Assembly: GCA_022447625.1 (NCBI GenBank)
Contig: JAKVAX010000006.1
Span: 62,001 to 126,000 of the forward strand
From: Flavobacteriales bacterium
GTDB lineage: Bacteria > Bacteroidota > Bacteroidia > Flavobacteriales_D > Sanyastnellaceae
Reading direction: 5' to 3'
DNA: 64,000 bases
Notes under the pieces: generated by a model
The model's input: the letters and a program-made list of their open reading frames with translations, nothing else
What the model was told of the DNA's origin: nothing
The model's database searches: none
Position numbers and translations under genes: made by a program
Part shown: positions 37,703 through 46,001 of the stretch, in pieces
How the letters are laid out: each line of letters opens with the position of its first letter
How positions within the stretch are numbered: position 1 is the first letter of the stretch

Positions 37703-38359
37703 CTAACTGTGAAGCACGGAAAAAATTGTACTCCAGCTTCCTGAGGCCGAATAATTCAGGGCCACGATTGCATTCTTAGTGTGCTCATTCAGGGCCCGCA
37801 GCGTACTTTTTCCTTTCGCAATTACCTTCGCTCCTTCGGGGAGTTGCTGCTGCGAAACGAATGACTCCACGTTACTCGGACTCGTAAAGAAATACGCATC
37901 ACACTCCGGAATGTTCACCGGATGCAGGGAAGTAGTGTAAATCGTTTGTTCTAGTGCTTGACCTTCAGCCAGTTGTTCTTGGACCGTTCGAATCGATCGA
38001 TCGCTTGTTGGGAAAAGTACCTTACTTTCACCAATCAGCGATTTGAACTGTTGCGCCACCTGCTGGGTGTCTCCCTGGCCTATGAAGTCAATTGGAATGT
38101 GAGGAGGTGCAGCTTCCGCGCTAGCGTTGCCTATGACTCCTATCTTCAAATCAGTTGTGGGATGTTGTTCGAAGAAGTATCGCGTTGCCCGAGGTGAAGA
38201 AAGAAACACCCACTTCGCATCATCTGGAATGGTGATGGACGTTGGTTCACTCGAAATCAGCGATTGTTGAATCAGCTCAATTCCCCAGGCATTTGCGTGC
38301 CTGGTTAAGGTTTGGTTTTCGTCAGAACTGATAAAGACGGTCTGGCCTAGGCTTTTTTT
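37703..38359 (-). CDS. hemD: uroporphyrinogen-III synthase lacking a usual start codon
   Basis: HemD cyclises hydroxymethylbilane to uroporphyrinogen III. Recognisable HemD features are VFISSDENQTLTRHANAWGI, PDDAKWVFLSSPRATRYF, KIGVIGNASAEA and VNIPECDAYFFTSPSNVESFV. The frame is open from just after an in-frame TAA (38362-38360), but contains no ATG, GTG or TTG before GTG at 38209, which would drop the first 50 residues. The frame is continuous with hemC if ribosomes slip -1 on the nine A at 38361-38353, giving a HemC-HemD fusion. A 13-mer copy lies inside (38114-38126), read as ASAE. Confidence 0.85.
   Translation of the reverse strand, partial: KKSLGQTVFISSDENQTLTRHANAWGIELIQQSLISSEPTSITIPDDAKWVFLSSPRATRYFFEQHPTTDLKIGVIGNASAEAAPPHIPIDFIGQGDTQQVAQQFKSLIGESKVLFPTSDRSIRTVQEQLAEGQALEQTIYTTSLHPVNIPECDAYFFTSPSNVESFVSQQQLPEGAKVIAKGKSTLRALNEHTKNAIVALNYSASGSWSTIFSVLHS
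38114..38126 (-). repeat. 13-mer repeat CGCTAGCGCGGAA, copy 5
   Basis: Exact copy, sense within hemD, reading ASAE. Confidence 0.95.
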
Positions 38360-39240
38360 TTAAGCATCATTAACATGTCTTCCACAAGGGAAACGGGGTC
38401 TGTTCCTTGTAGCGAAGCATATCGTGATGGAGCCTCAGCCGATTCTGCGACAGCGCAGAACAAATGATACTGATCACCTTCTTTTGTGCAATGGGCACCA
38501 AAAGGAAGCTGGCAACCGCCGTCTAATTCGCGAAGAAGGGTGCGTTCAATACGAACATTGGCGGCGTCACTGGTATTCGTGAGCTGCTTCAATTGATCAA
38601 GTCTCGGATCATTGTCGCGCATTTGAAATGCCAAGGCACCTTGCGCCGGAGCAGGGATGAATTCGGTAGGATCCATGTCTACCACTTCGAATTCAGAAAG
38701 GTCAAGTTCAAGACGTTTGATACCTGCCTTTGCCAGTACGATCGCGTCGTATTGACCTTGACGAAGCTTATCGATGCGTGTTGGTACATTCCCACGAAGG
38801 TCATTCGTAATGCACTGCGGAAGGTGGAACTTAAGCTGCGACTTGCGACGAGCAGATGAAGTACCAATCACAGCGTCTTCGGCTACTTTGAATTTGACGT
38901 TCTGAACGGCTTTTTCCTTTCGAATTAGCAAGACATCTTCTACGAAGCTTCTGTCAGGCACAGCAGCAATGCAAAGACCTTCAGGCTGATGCGTTTCCAG
39001 ATCTTTATGCGAGTGAACGGCGAGATCTACGGCGCCAGATAGTAGCGCATCTTCAATCTCCTTGGTGAAGAATCCCTTGCCCTCCATCTTGTCAAAGCTG
39101 AGGTGTTGGATCTTATCTCCCTGAGTCTTGATGATCGTAATCTCACTTTCAATTCCGATCGAAGAAAGTAGTTCTTGGCTATGGTGAGCTTGCCAGAGAG
39201 CGAGATCGCTTCCTCTGGTACCAATGATGATCTTCGACAT
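38347..39240 (-). CDS. hemC: hydroxymethylbilane synthase (porphobilinogen deaminase)
   Basis: The 297-residue enzyme polymerises four porphobilinogens into hydroxymethylbilane. It starts KIIIGTRGSDLALWQA, has VAVHSHKDL-like AVHSHKD with GKGFFTKEIEDALL, the GTSSARRKSQL block and the cofactor-binding Cys243 in ELDGGCQLPFGAHC. Length is normal. It ends MLMMLKKKA-stop, whose codons sit on nine consecutive A. Its start codon overlaps the hemA stop, so hemA, hemC and hemD form one operon. Confidence 0.96.
   Translation of the reverse strand: MSKIIIGTRGSDLALWQAHHSQELLSSIGIESEITIIKTQGDKIQHLSFDKMEGKGFFTKEIEDALLSGAVDLAVHSHKDLETHQPEGLCIAAVPDRSFVEDVLLIRKEKAVQNVKFKVAEDAVIGTSSARRKSQLKFHLPQCITNDLRGNVPTRIDKLRQGQYDAIVLAKAGIKRLELDLSEFEVVDMDPTEFIPAPAQGALAFQMRDNDPRLDQLKQLTNTSDAANVRIERTLLRELDGGCQLPFGAHCTKEGDQYHLFCAVAESAEAPSRYASLQGTDPVSLVEDMLMMLKKKA
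38351..38361 (-). promoter_or_regulatory. A9 slippery run at the hemC-hemD junction
   Basis: On the minus strand CTT is followed by nine A and GCC TAG (hemC stop). In the hemC frame A-AAA-AAA satisfies the X-XXY-YYZ rule for -1 slippage. Moving back one base gives AAA AGC CTA GGC, which leads into the hemD frame. The run could also cause RNA polymerase slippage. Function is inferred. Confidence 0.45.
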
Positions 39241-40457
39241 TAGTTGCGGTTGGCATTTTCAAGCATCACTTCACGAGCGAGCTTCATCGGGACACTAATG
39301 TATTTCTTTTCCATGTAACCCAAGATCTTATGGAGGAGCTCGATGGATGCTTCATCCATCTGATTTAGTTCTTTAGAGAAGACTTCTCCAAGGGCAGTTT
39401 CCTTGATCTGTTTGATCAGGTCAGGAATCTCACGCATCGCAAGCTCAATCTCACGTTGACGAAGGATTACTCGGAAGTCTTCCATCGCTTCATCCAAGAT
39501 CTCCTTACAACGATCAAGCTCTCCTTTGCGGACTTCAATGTTGCGTTGTGCTTCGGCTTGCAATTCAGTCATGCCGAGGTAGCGCACACAATCATCTTCT
39601 TTCACATCGTCAGCAACATCAGCCGGAAGGGCCATATCGATGATAAAGAGTTGGTCAGACCAAAGTCCTGAAAGAAAATCAGTCGTGACAATTGGCTCTT
39701 CACTACCGGTGCATGTAACGACCGCGCGGTAATGCTTTTCGGTAGGGATGTGGTAGAGTTGCACTGCTTCCCAGTTGTTCGCTTTAGCAACAGTGATAGC
39801 GCGTTCGAGTGTGCGGTTGGCTACGGTCACATTGCGGTACCCCTCTTTCGAAAGGAAACGCGCGAAATTACCGTTGGTTTGTCCAGCCCCGATTAAGAGG
39901 ATGGCTTCGTCTTTGGCAATGTTCTGGGCTTTGAAGTTTTTCCACGCTAGTGAAACCACAGAGACAGGTTTCGTCGCGATAGCCGTATCAGTGTAGATGC
40001 GCTTTGATGTTTCGATGACTTTCTTCGAAACCAAACGCAATAAATCTCCTGAAATCATCCATTCGCGAGAGTCTTCGAATGACTTGCGCACCTGGGTGAT
40101 GATCTCGCGTTCACCAATGACCATTGAATCAAGCGAAGCACCCACTTCAAGTAAGTGGCGCATTGCTTCTTCTCCGCGGTAGCTTTGGAAGCTAGCTAGC
40201 ATTTGTCCTTTCTCTTTTCCTTCCACCCCAAAGAAATCAAGCAATTGGTTCTCTCGTCCTTTACAGAAGTAGCTGTTGCTAGAGAAAATAAACTCCACAC
40301 GATTGCATGTGCTTAAAAAGGCCAATTCCTGCACCTGAAGATGCTCCTTGAGGTCGTTGAGGAAGTGCGCACGCTTTTCTTCATCGATATGTAATTTACC
40401 GATGAGTTCAAGCGGGGCATGCTTGTGAGTTATGGCAATGATCTGAAGATTCTCCAC
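39240..40457 (-). CDS. hemA: glutamyl-tRNA reductase
   Basis: The 405-residue enzyme reduces glutamyl-tRNA to glutamate-1-semialdehyde, the first committed step of the C5 heme pathway. It opens ITHKHAPLELIGKLHI and has catalytic Cys51 in FLSTCNRVEF, then GEREIITQVRKSFEDS and the NADPH-binding ILLIGAGQTNG. The C-terminal dimerisation helices are present. It heads the hemA-hemC-hemD operon; hemL, encoding the next enzyme, is 16 kb away. Confidence 0.96.
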   Translation of the reverse strand: MENLQIIAITHKHAPLELIGKLHIDEEKRAHFLNDLKEHLQVQELAFLSTCNRVEFIFSSNSYFCKGRENQLLDFFGVEGKEKGQMLASFQSYRGEEAMRHLLEVGASLDSMVIGEREIITQVRKSFEDSREWMISGDLLRLVSKKVIETSKRIYTDTAIATKPVSVVSLAWKNFKAQNIAKDEAILLIGAGQTNGNFARFLSKEGYRNVTVANRTLERAITVAKANNWEAVQLYHIPTEKHYRAVVTCTGSEEPIVTTDFLSGLWSDQLFIIDMALPADVADDVKEDDCVRYLGMTELQAEAQRNIEVRKGELDRCKEILDEAMEDFRVILRQREIELAMREIPDLIKQIKETALGEVFSKELNQMDEASIELLHKILGYMEKKYISVPMKLAREVMLENANRN

Positions 40458-40547
40458 GTAGATCTTTATAACGTTACAAAGATCGGTAGAGAAGGGGTTT
40501 CAAACTGTCATGGTTTTGTCATCTGATCAAAACCTGAGGCAAATCAT

Positions 40548-41408
40548 TTAGTTAAGGCATGTAGTCCCAAACTCTCCCAGAAGTAGCAGTAAATCAGCAA
40601 CGGCGACAACATCATCACCCGAAACATCTAGATTACAGTCCGCTAGGCATCCAAACTCTCCAATAAGAAGCAGAAGGTCAGCAGTACCTACACCTCCTGA
40701 AGTGTTAAAGTCAGAGAGGCAAGAAGGTGACACGAAATACTCTTCGCATAAAGAAGTGAACTGGTATGTCTGGAACAACAATGGCCCTGGTCCGTCTGGA
40801 TCGAAAATGGTTCCATCTGGATTTAGCTGACGCACTTGAATGTTGAAACACGGTGCAATTAGTTCTCCTCCAATGGTGAACTGACCGAGAAGGATACGCC
40901 CATTTTCATCCGGAGAGTTTTGAGGTATTTGGAATGCCGTGGTAACGTAGATTCCGCCTCCAAGCGGTCCGTCTACAACCCAAGTGTCGCTGCCTGCTTC
41001 AAATGCATCGAAGATACTTTCGTTAGGTAATACGAATAATTGATTGCCATCGAATTCTTCGGCCCCAATAGTAAACCATGAGTCGTAGGCAAGTTCAGGG
41101 AAGGTTGGGATGATATCACTATCAACGGAAAGCGAAGTAGGTCCGCCTTGTGGGTGTTGATAGCAACCCCATTGTGTTACGAGAGACCAAAGGTCATCGC
41201 CTACCCCATAGATGTATTGCAGTTCGTAATTCTCTTCTAACTCAAGGTAAATGCGCACTGTGCGAGGTGCAAAACCAAAATCGTTTTCGATGTTCGTTCG
41301 CTCTGGTTCAGGAATATCAATCTCTTCAAAGTAGAGTCCGATCTGAGGTTCTTGAGCTTGAATAGAAAGCGCAAACGCGCAACACAATAGAAAGAGTAAG
41401 CTTCTCAT
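40548..41408 (-). CDS. secreted protein with a dockerin-like C-terminus
   Basis: About 286 residues begin with a signal peptide (RSLLFLLCCAFALSIQAQ). The main domain is unrecognised. The C-terminus has two EF-hand-like repeats: DFNTSGGVGTADLLLLIGEFGC, then LDVSGDDVVAVADLLLLLGEFG. Calcium-loop spacing with Asp/Asn/Ser at 1, 3, 5 and Asp at 12, followed by LLLLLG, resembles a type I dockerin. No T9SS sorting domain follows. Such tails occur in cell-surface proteins of this lineage, but a cohesin partner is not visible here. Confidence 0.7.
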   Translation of the reverse strand: MRSLLFLLCCAFALSIQAQEPQIGLYFEEIDIPEPERTNIENDFGFAPRTVRIYLELEENYELQYIYGVGDDLWSLVTQWGCYQHPQGGPTSLSVDSDIIPTFPELAYDSWFTIGAEEFDGNQLFVLPNESIFDAFEAGSDTWVVDGPLGGGIYVTTAFQIPQNSPDENGRILLGQFTIGGELIAPCFNIQVRQLNPDGTIFDPDGPGPLLFQTYQFTSLCEEYFVSPSCLSDFNTSGGVGTADLLLLIGEFGCLADCNLDVSGDDVVAVADLLLLLGEFGTTCLN

Positions 41409-41457
41409 GGTCATTGAGTTATCTAGTCTAAGGTAACAAAGTTCATCTGCATTCGTT

Positions 41458-41470
41458 CGCTAGCGCGGAA
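41458..41470 (+). repeat. 13-mer repeat CGCTAGCGCGGAA, copy 6
   Basis: Exact copy in the gap between the dockerin-like gene and the 3' end of nrdB. Confidence 0.95.
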
Positions 41471-41502
41471 TGAGTTGCACCTTGAGTAGAAATTTCGATC
41501 CC

Positions 41503-42390
41503 CTAGTTCATGAATTTGAACGGATTCGTAGTGTTGTATTTCTTGTCGTTCCCCAGTTCAACAAGCAAACGGTCAGCTACGAATTCTATGTAACTTGACA
41601 TGAGGTCGGCATTCATTCCAATCAACTGGACTGGGAGCGCTTCGAGAATGAATTCCTTTTCAATAGCCACTGCCTCCAAGATGATTTTCTCCACGCGTTC
41701 TTTCGGGAGCTTGTTCACTAAGTGACGCGTGTACAACAGGCAGGCGAAGTCACAGTGAATCCCTTCATCACGCGAGATGAGCGTATTGGAGAAACTGAGG
41801 CCCGGCATCAATCCACGAGTGCTCAGCCAAAATAGAGAGCAGAAGCTGCCTGAGAAGAAGATTCCTTCGACCGCGGCAAAACCGACAAGTCGTTCAGCAA
41901 ATGATCCGTTTTCAATCCAATCCAATGCCCATTGTGCCTTCTTTTTGACACAGTCAAGCGTCTCTATCGCATTGAAGAGACGGTTCTTTTCTTCTTCCTC
42001 TTTTATATAGGTGTCGATCAGCATGGAATAGGTCTGCGAATGGATGTTTTCCATCATGATCTGGTAGCCATAGAAGAACTTGGCTTCGGTGTATTGCACC
42101 TCGGCAACGAAATTTTCTGCCAAGTTTTCATTCACAATTCCATCGCTCGCAGCGAAGAAAGCAAGGATGTGTTTGATGAAATAACGTTCGTCGTCATTGA
42201 GCTTGCTGTTCCAATCCACAAGGTCTTGATCCATCTCGATAGCTTCCGCTGTCCAGAAACTAGCTTCTGACTTTTTGTAGAGCGTCCAAATATCCTCGTG
42301 TTCTATTGGGTAGAGAACGAATCGCTTGGGATTCTCTGTCAAAATTGGTTCTTGAAGAACCTTATTTTCTGTGGTTGTTTCGCTTTGCAT
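41503..42390 (-). CDS. nrdB: ribonucleotide reductase small subunit with a truncated C-terminus
   Basis: The 295-residue R2 protein has the di-iron and radical set: Asp83 in [13 protein letters not shown], Glu114 and His117 in [13 protein letters not shown], and radical Tyr121, with spacings matching eukaryote-like R2. [14 protein letters not shown] and [15 protein letters not shown] supply the later ligands. The protein ends NPFKFMN-stop. In homologues I recall, this point is followed by about 25-30 more residues that carry the relay tyrosine and the R1-docking peptide. The DNA after the stop does not encode such a tail in any frame. nrdA is not in the window. Confidence 0.9.
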   Translation of the reverse strand: MQSETTTENKVLQEPILTENPKRFVLYPIEHEDIWTLYKKSEASFWTAEAIEMDQDLVDWNSKLNDDERYFIKHILAFFAASDGIVNENLAENFVAEVQYTEAKFFYGYQIMMENIHSQTYSMLIDTYIKEEEEKNRLFNAIETLDCVKKKAQWALDWIENGSFAERLVGFAAVEGIFFSGSFCSLFWLSTRGLMPGLSFSNTLISRDEGIHCDFACLLYTRHLVNKLPKERVEKIILEAVAIEKEFILEALPVQLIGMNADLMSSYIEFVADRLLVELGNDKKYNTTNPFKFMN

Positions 42391-42649
42391 AATGAGAACA
42401 AGTTGTGCGCAATTTGCCTTCTGAAAGACGAAGCAAAGTTCAACGTTTTGAGAGACAAATCAATGTCTCCAATTCAAAATGTGATGAAGATCAAATTTGA
42501 TTTCGAACGGAATGAAAAACCCGACAAGGTGTCAGCTTTTCGGGCTTGGCATTATTTTCGTCGAGGAAAAAACCGCAAGCCCAAGGCGAAGATTGTATTT
42601 TTGTCGCCTTGGTCAGCGATTGATTTGACCATTTGAAGCAATTGAAGCG
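42391..42649. other. nrdB-secA divergent intergenic region
   Basis: The gap holds an inverted repeat GGGCTTG (42542-42548) / CAAGCCC (42576-42582), a TATTTTTG box and a plus-strand open frame ending at 42636. That frame has Lys/Arg-rich content (FRRGKNRKPKAK) and could be chance or a leader peptide. Confidence 0.45.
42596..42603 (+). promoter_or_regulatory. TAnnTTTG box upstream of secA
   Basis: TATTTTTG matches the -7 consensus and lies 46 bases before the secA ATG, giving a leader of about 40 bases. Confidence 0.5.
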
Positions 42650-45600
42650 ATGTTAGGAACAGTAAATAAGATCCTGAAGAAGATTCTCGGAGACAAGGCC
42701 GAGAAAGATATACAGGAGGTAAGGCCGGTTGTAGAGGAGATCAATAAGATCTACGCAACCTTGAAAAATGAATCGGCCAATGACCTTCGCCGAAGAAGTG
42801 ATGATCTGAAGAAGAAGATTCAAGACAGCATCGCCGGACTCAACGAAGAGATTAATCAACTTAAAGTGCAAACCGAGACCAATGTCGATATGGATATCGA
42901 TGCGAAAGAAGCGGTGTACGAACAGATTGACAGACTCCAAAAAGAAACAGACACGAAGATCGAAGAAGTCTTGGAAGAGATCCTTCCTGAGGCATTCGCT
43001 ATCGTGAAAGATACCGCTCGCCGATTCACTGAGGAAGCTCCTGTGCGTGTTCGTGCGAATGATTTCGACAAGCAGCTCGCTACTGAGCGTAACTCAGTTG
43101 AAATTGACGGAGAGGACGCCCTATGGCATAACACCTGGTTAGCTGCGGGAGCAGAAATCAAGTGGGAGATGGTGCACTATGACGTACAGCTCGTTGGTGG
43201 TATCGCACTGCACCGTGGTAAAGTTGCAGAGATGCAGACAGGGGAAGGTAAGACCTTGGTAGCAACGCTTCCTGTCTTCCTGAATGCACTCGCCGGACGT
43301 GGAGTCCACCTTGTAACGGTAAATGATTACCTCGCTCGTCGTGACTCTGAATGGATGGGCCCATTGTTCGAGTTCCATGGAATGACCATCGATTGTATCG
43401 ATAAACACCAGCCGAACTCCGAAGCTCGTCGTAATGCTTACCGTGCGTCCATCACCTATGGAACGAACAACGAGTTTGGTTTTGACTACCTCCGTGATAA
43501 CATGGCTTCTGATCCAACTCACTTGGTTCAGCGCAAGCACCATTTCGCCATTGTTGATGAGGTCGATTCAGTATTGATTGACGAGGCGCGTACGCCATTG
43601 ATTATCTCTGGTCCAACTCCAAAAGGAGACCAACACGAGTTTGATGATTTGAAGCCTAAAGTGCAGCTCTTGGTAAACGCTCAAAAGAAAGTGATTACCG
43701 GGTTCATTGCTGAGGCGAAGACTTTACTTTCTAAAGATGATGCTAGCAAAGAAGAGTTGAACGACGGAGGTCTGGCGCTCTACCGCGCTTACCGAGGTCT
43801 TCCTAAGACGAAATCATTGATTAAGTTCCTTTCTGAGGAAGGAATGAAGCAAACACTTCTGAAAACTGAAGGCTACTATCTTCAGGATAATCAGCGTGAG
43901 ATGCATAAGGCTGACGCCGAATTGTTCTTCGTCATTGATGAAAAGAACAACCAGGTTGAGCTTACTGAAAAAGGAATTCAACTCGTCACCAAGAACATGG
44001 ATGACGATAACTTCTTCACGATGCCAGATGTAGCCACGGAGTTGGTGAACATTGATACCTCTTCGGCATCAGATGAAGAGAAGTTGGCAAACAAAGAACA
44101 GTTGATCAGCGACTTTGGAGTGAAGTCAGCTCGCATTCACACGATGAATCAGCTGTTGAAAGCATACGCTCTGTTCGAAAAAGACATCGATTACGTTGTC
44201 ATGGACAACAAGGTGAAGATTGTTGATGAACAGACAGGTCGTATCATGGATGGACGTCGTTACTCAGACGGACTGCACCAAGCGATCGAGGCGAAAGAAA
44301 ATGTGAAGATTGAAGCGGCTACGCAGACCTATGCGACCGTGACACTACAGAATTACTTCCGGATGTACCACAAGCTGGCTGGGATGACGGGTACAGCGGA
44401 GACGGAAGCAGGGGAGCTATGGGACATCTACGAGTTGGATGTGATGATCATCCCTACCAACCGACCTATTGCACGTGATGACCGTCAAGATCTCGTCTTC
44501 CGCACCAAGCGTGAGAAATACAACGCGGTCATTGATGAGGTAGTGAAGCTAAGTGAAGCTGGTCGTCCGGTACTAGTAGGTACAACAACAGTAGAAGTTT
44601 CTGAGCTGCTATCGAAGATGCTGAGCATCCGCAAGGTAGAGCACCAAGTGCTGAATGCGAAGATGCACCAACGTGAAGCTGAAGTTGTAGCACAAGCCGG
44701 TGGAGCTGGAGTTGTTACCATCGCAACCAATATGGCCGGTCGTGGTACCGATATTAAGCTTTCGAAAGAAGTGAAGGACGCCGGAGGTCTGGCCATCATT
44801 GGTACAGAACGCCACGATTCACGTCGTGTGGACCGCCAGCTCCGAGGACGTTCAGGACGTCAAGGAGATCCGGGTTCTAGCCAGTTCTACGTGTCATTGG
44901 AAGATGACCTCATGCGTCTATTCGGTTCTGACCGAATTGCGAAGATGATGGACCGTCTAGGAATCGAAGAAGGTGAAGTGATCCAGCACAACATGATCAC
45001 GAAGTCTATCGAACGCGCGCAAAAGAAGGTTGAGGAGAACAATTTCGGTATTCGTAAGCGTCTACTCGAGTATGATGACGTAATGAACTCACAGCGTGAG
45101 GTTATCTATAAGCGTCGTCGTCACGCACTTCACGGAGAGCGTTTGAAGCTGGATATCTCGAACATGTTCTACGAATTGGCAGAGAGCATTGTGCTTCTTT
45201 ACCATGCTGAGAAAGACTTCGGAAACTTCTCATTGGAAGTATTGAAGAATTTCGGAATGGAATCACCATTCACAGAAGAGCAATTCGCTACTGGAAATCC
45301 AGAAACGCTAGCCTACGATCTATACCGAGCGTCTGAAGATAATTACCGTCGCAAATTGGCGCGTCTTTCAGAAGAGGCACTGCCGGTAATCGAGCGTGTT
45401 TACCTCGATGAGAACAACAGCTACACCAATATGGCTGTTCCATTCTCAGACGGTACGCGAAATCTGAACATTGTTGCGAACATCGAACGTTGCTACGAGA
45501 CTCGTGGTAAGGAACTCATCACCGCACTTGAGAAGAGTGTAGTTCTCTCATTGCTCGATAATGCATGGAAAGAACACCTTCGCGGAATGGATGACCTTCG

Positions 45601-45985
45601 TAACAACGTGCAGCATGCCCGTTTTGAGCAAAAGGATCCACTCTTGATTTACAAGTTCGAATCATACGAGCTCTTCAAGGGAATGGTCAACCGCCTCAAC
45701 GGAGATGTTGCTGGATTCTTGATGAAAGCGCAATTACCGGCACGTCAGGAAAGCGTTCAAGAAGCACGCACTCCACGTCGTGATGAAATGAAGAACCTGC
45801 AGACGAATAAAGCAGGTGTTGAGAATACAGCTCAGCGAGCATCTACAATGCGCGCCCAACAAGCTGGAGCTCCTGCACAGCGTCAACAAACAGTTCAGCC
45901 AAGAAAGGCCGAAAAGCAAATCGGACGAAACGATCCTTGCCCTTGTGGATCAGGTAAGAAATACAAGCAGTGTCACGGGAAGTAA
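42650..45985 (+). CDS. secA: preprotein translocase ATPase SecA
   Basis: The 1111-residue motor drives Sec-dependent export through SecYEG. Walker A is MQTGEGKTLVA and the DEAD-like motif VDEVDSVLIDEARTPLI. The preprotein cross-linking domain contains long Bacteroidota insertions (residues about 340-420). The second ATPase domain has TNMAGRGTDIKL and DRQLRGRSGRQGDPG. The C-terminal zinc tail IGRNDPCPCGSGKKYKQC binds SecB or ribosomes. Length fits Bacteroidota SecA. A terminator follows. Confidence 0.97.
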   Translation: MLGTVNKILKKILGDKAEKDIQEVRPVVEEINKIYATLKNESANDLRRRSDDLKKKIQDSIAGLNEEINQLKVQTETNVDMDIDAKEAVYEQIDRLQKETDTKIEEVLEEILPEAFAIVKDTARRFTEEAPVRVRANDFDKQLATERNSVEIDGEDALWHNTWLAAGAEIKWEMVHYDVQLVGGIALHRGKVAEMQTGEGKTLVATLPVFLNALAGRGVHLVTVNDYLARRDSEWMGPLFEFHGMTIDCIDKHQPNSEARRNAYRASITYGTNNEFGFDYLRDNMASDPTHLVQRKHHFAIVDEVDSVLIDEARTPLIISGPTPKGDQHEFDDLKPKVQLLVNAQKKVITGFIAEAKTLLSKDDASKEELNDGGLALYRAYRGLPKTKSLIKFLSEEGMKQTLLKTEGYYLQDNQREMHKADAELFFVIDEKNNQVELTEKGIQLVTKNMDDDNFFTMPDVATELVNIDTSSASDEEKLANKEQLISDFGVKSARIHTMNQLLKAYALFEKDIDYVVMDNKVKIVDEQTGRIMDGRRYSDGLHQAIEAKENVKIEAATQTYATVTLQNYFRMYHKLAGMTGTAETEAGELWDIYELDVMIIPTNRPIARDDRQDLVFRTKREKYNAVIDEVVKLSEAGRPVLVGTTTVEVSELLSKMLSIRKVEHQVLNAKMHQREAEVVAQAGGAGVVTIATNMAGRGTDIKLSKEVKDAGGLAIIGTERHDSRRVDRQLRGRSGRQGDPGSSQFYVSLEDDLMRLFGSDRIAKMMDRLGIEEGEVIQHNMITKSIERAQKKVEENNFGIRKRLLEYDDVMNSQREVIYKRRRHALHGERLKLDISNMFYELAESIVLLYHAEKDFGNFSLEVLKNFGMESPFTEEQFATGNPETLAYDLYRASEDNYRRKLARLSEEALPVIERVYLDENNSYTNMAVPFSDGTRNLNIVANIERCYETRGKELITALEKSVVLSLLDNAWKEHLRGMDDLRNNVQHARFEQKDPLLIYKFESYELFKGMVNRLNGDVAGFLMKAQLPARQESVQEARTPRRDEMKNLQTNKAGVENTAQRASTMRAQQAGAPAQRQQTVQPRKAEKQIGRNDPCPCGSGKKYKQCHGK

Positions 45986-46001
45986 TCCCGCACTGAACGA
46001 G

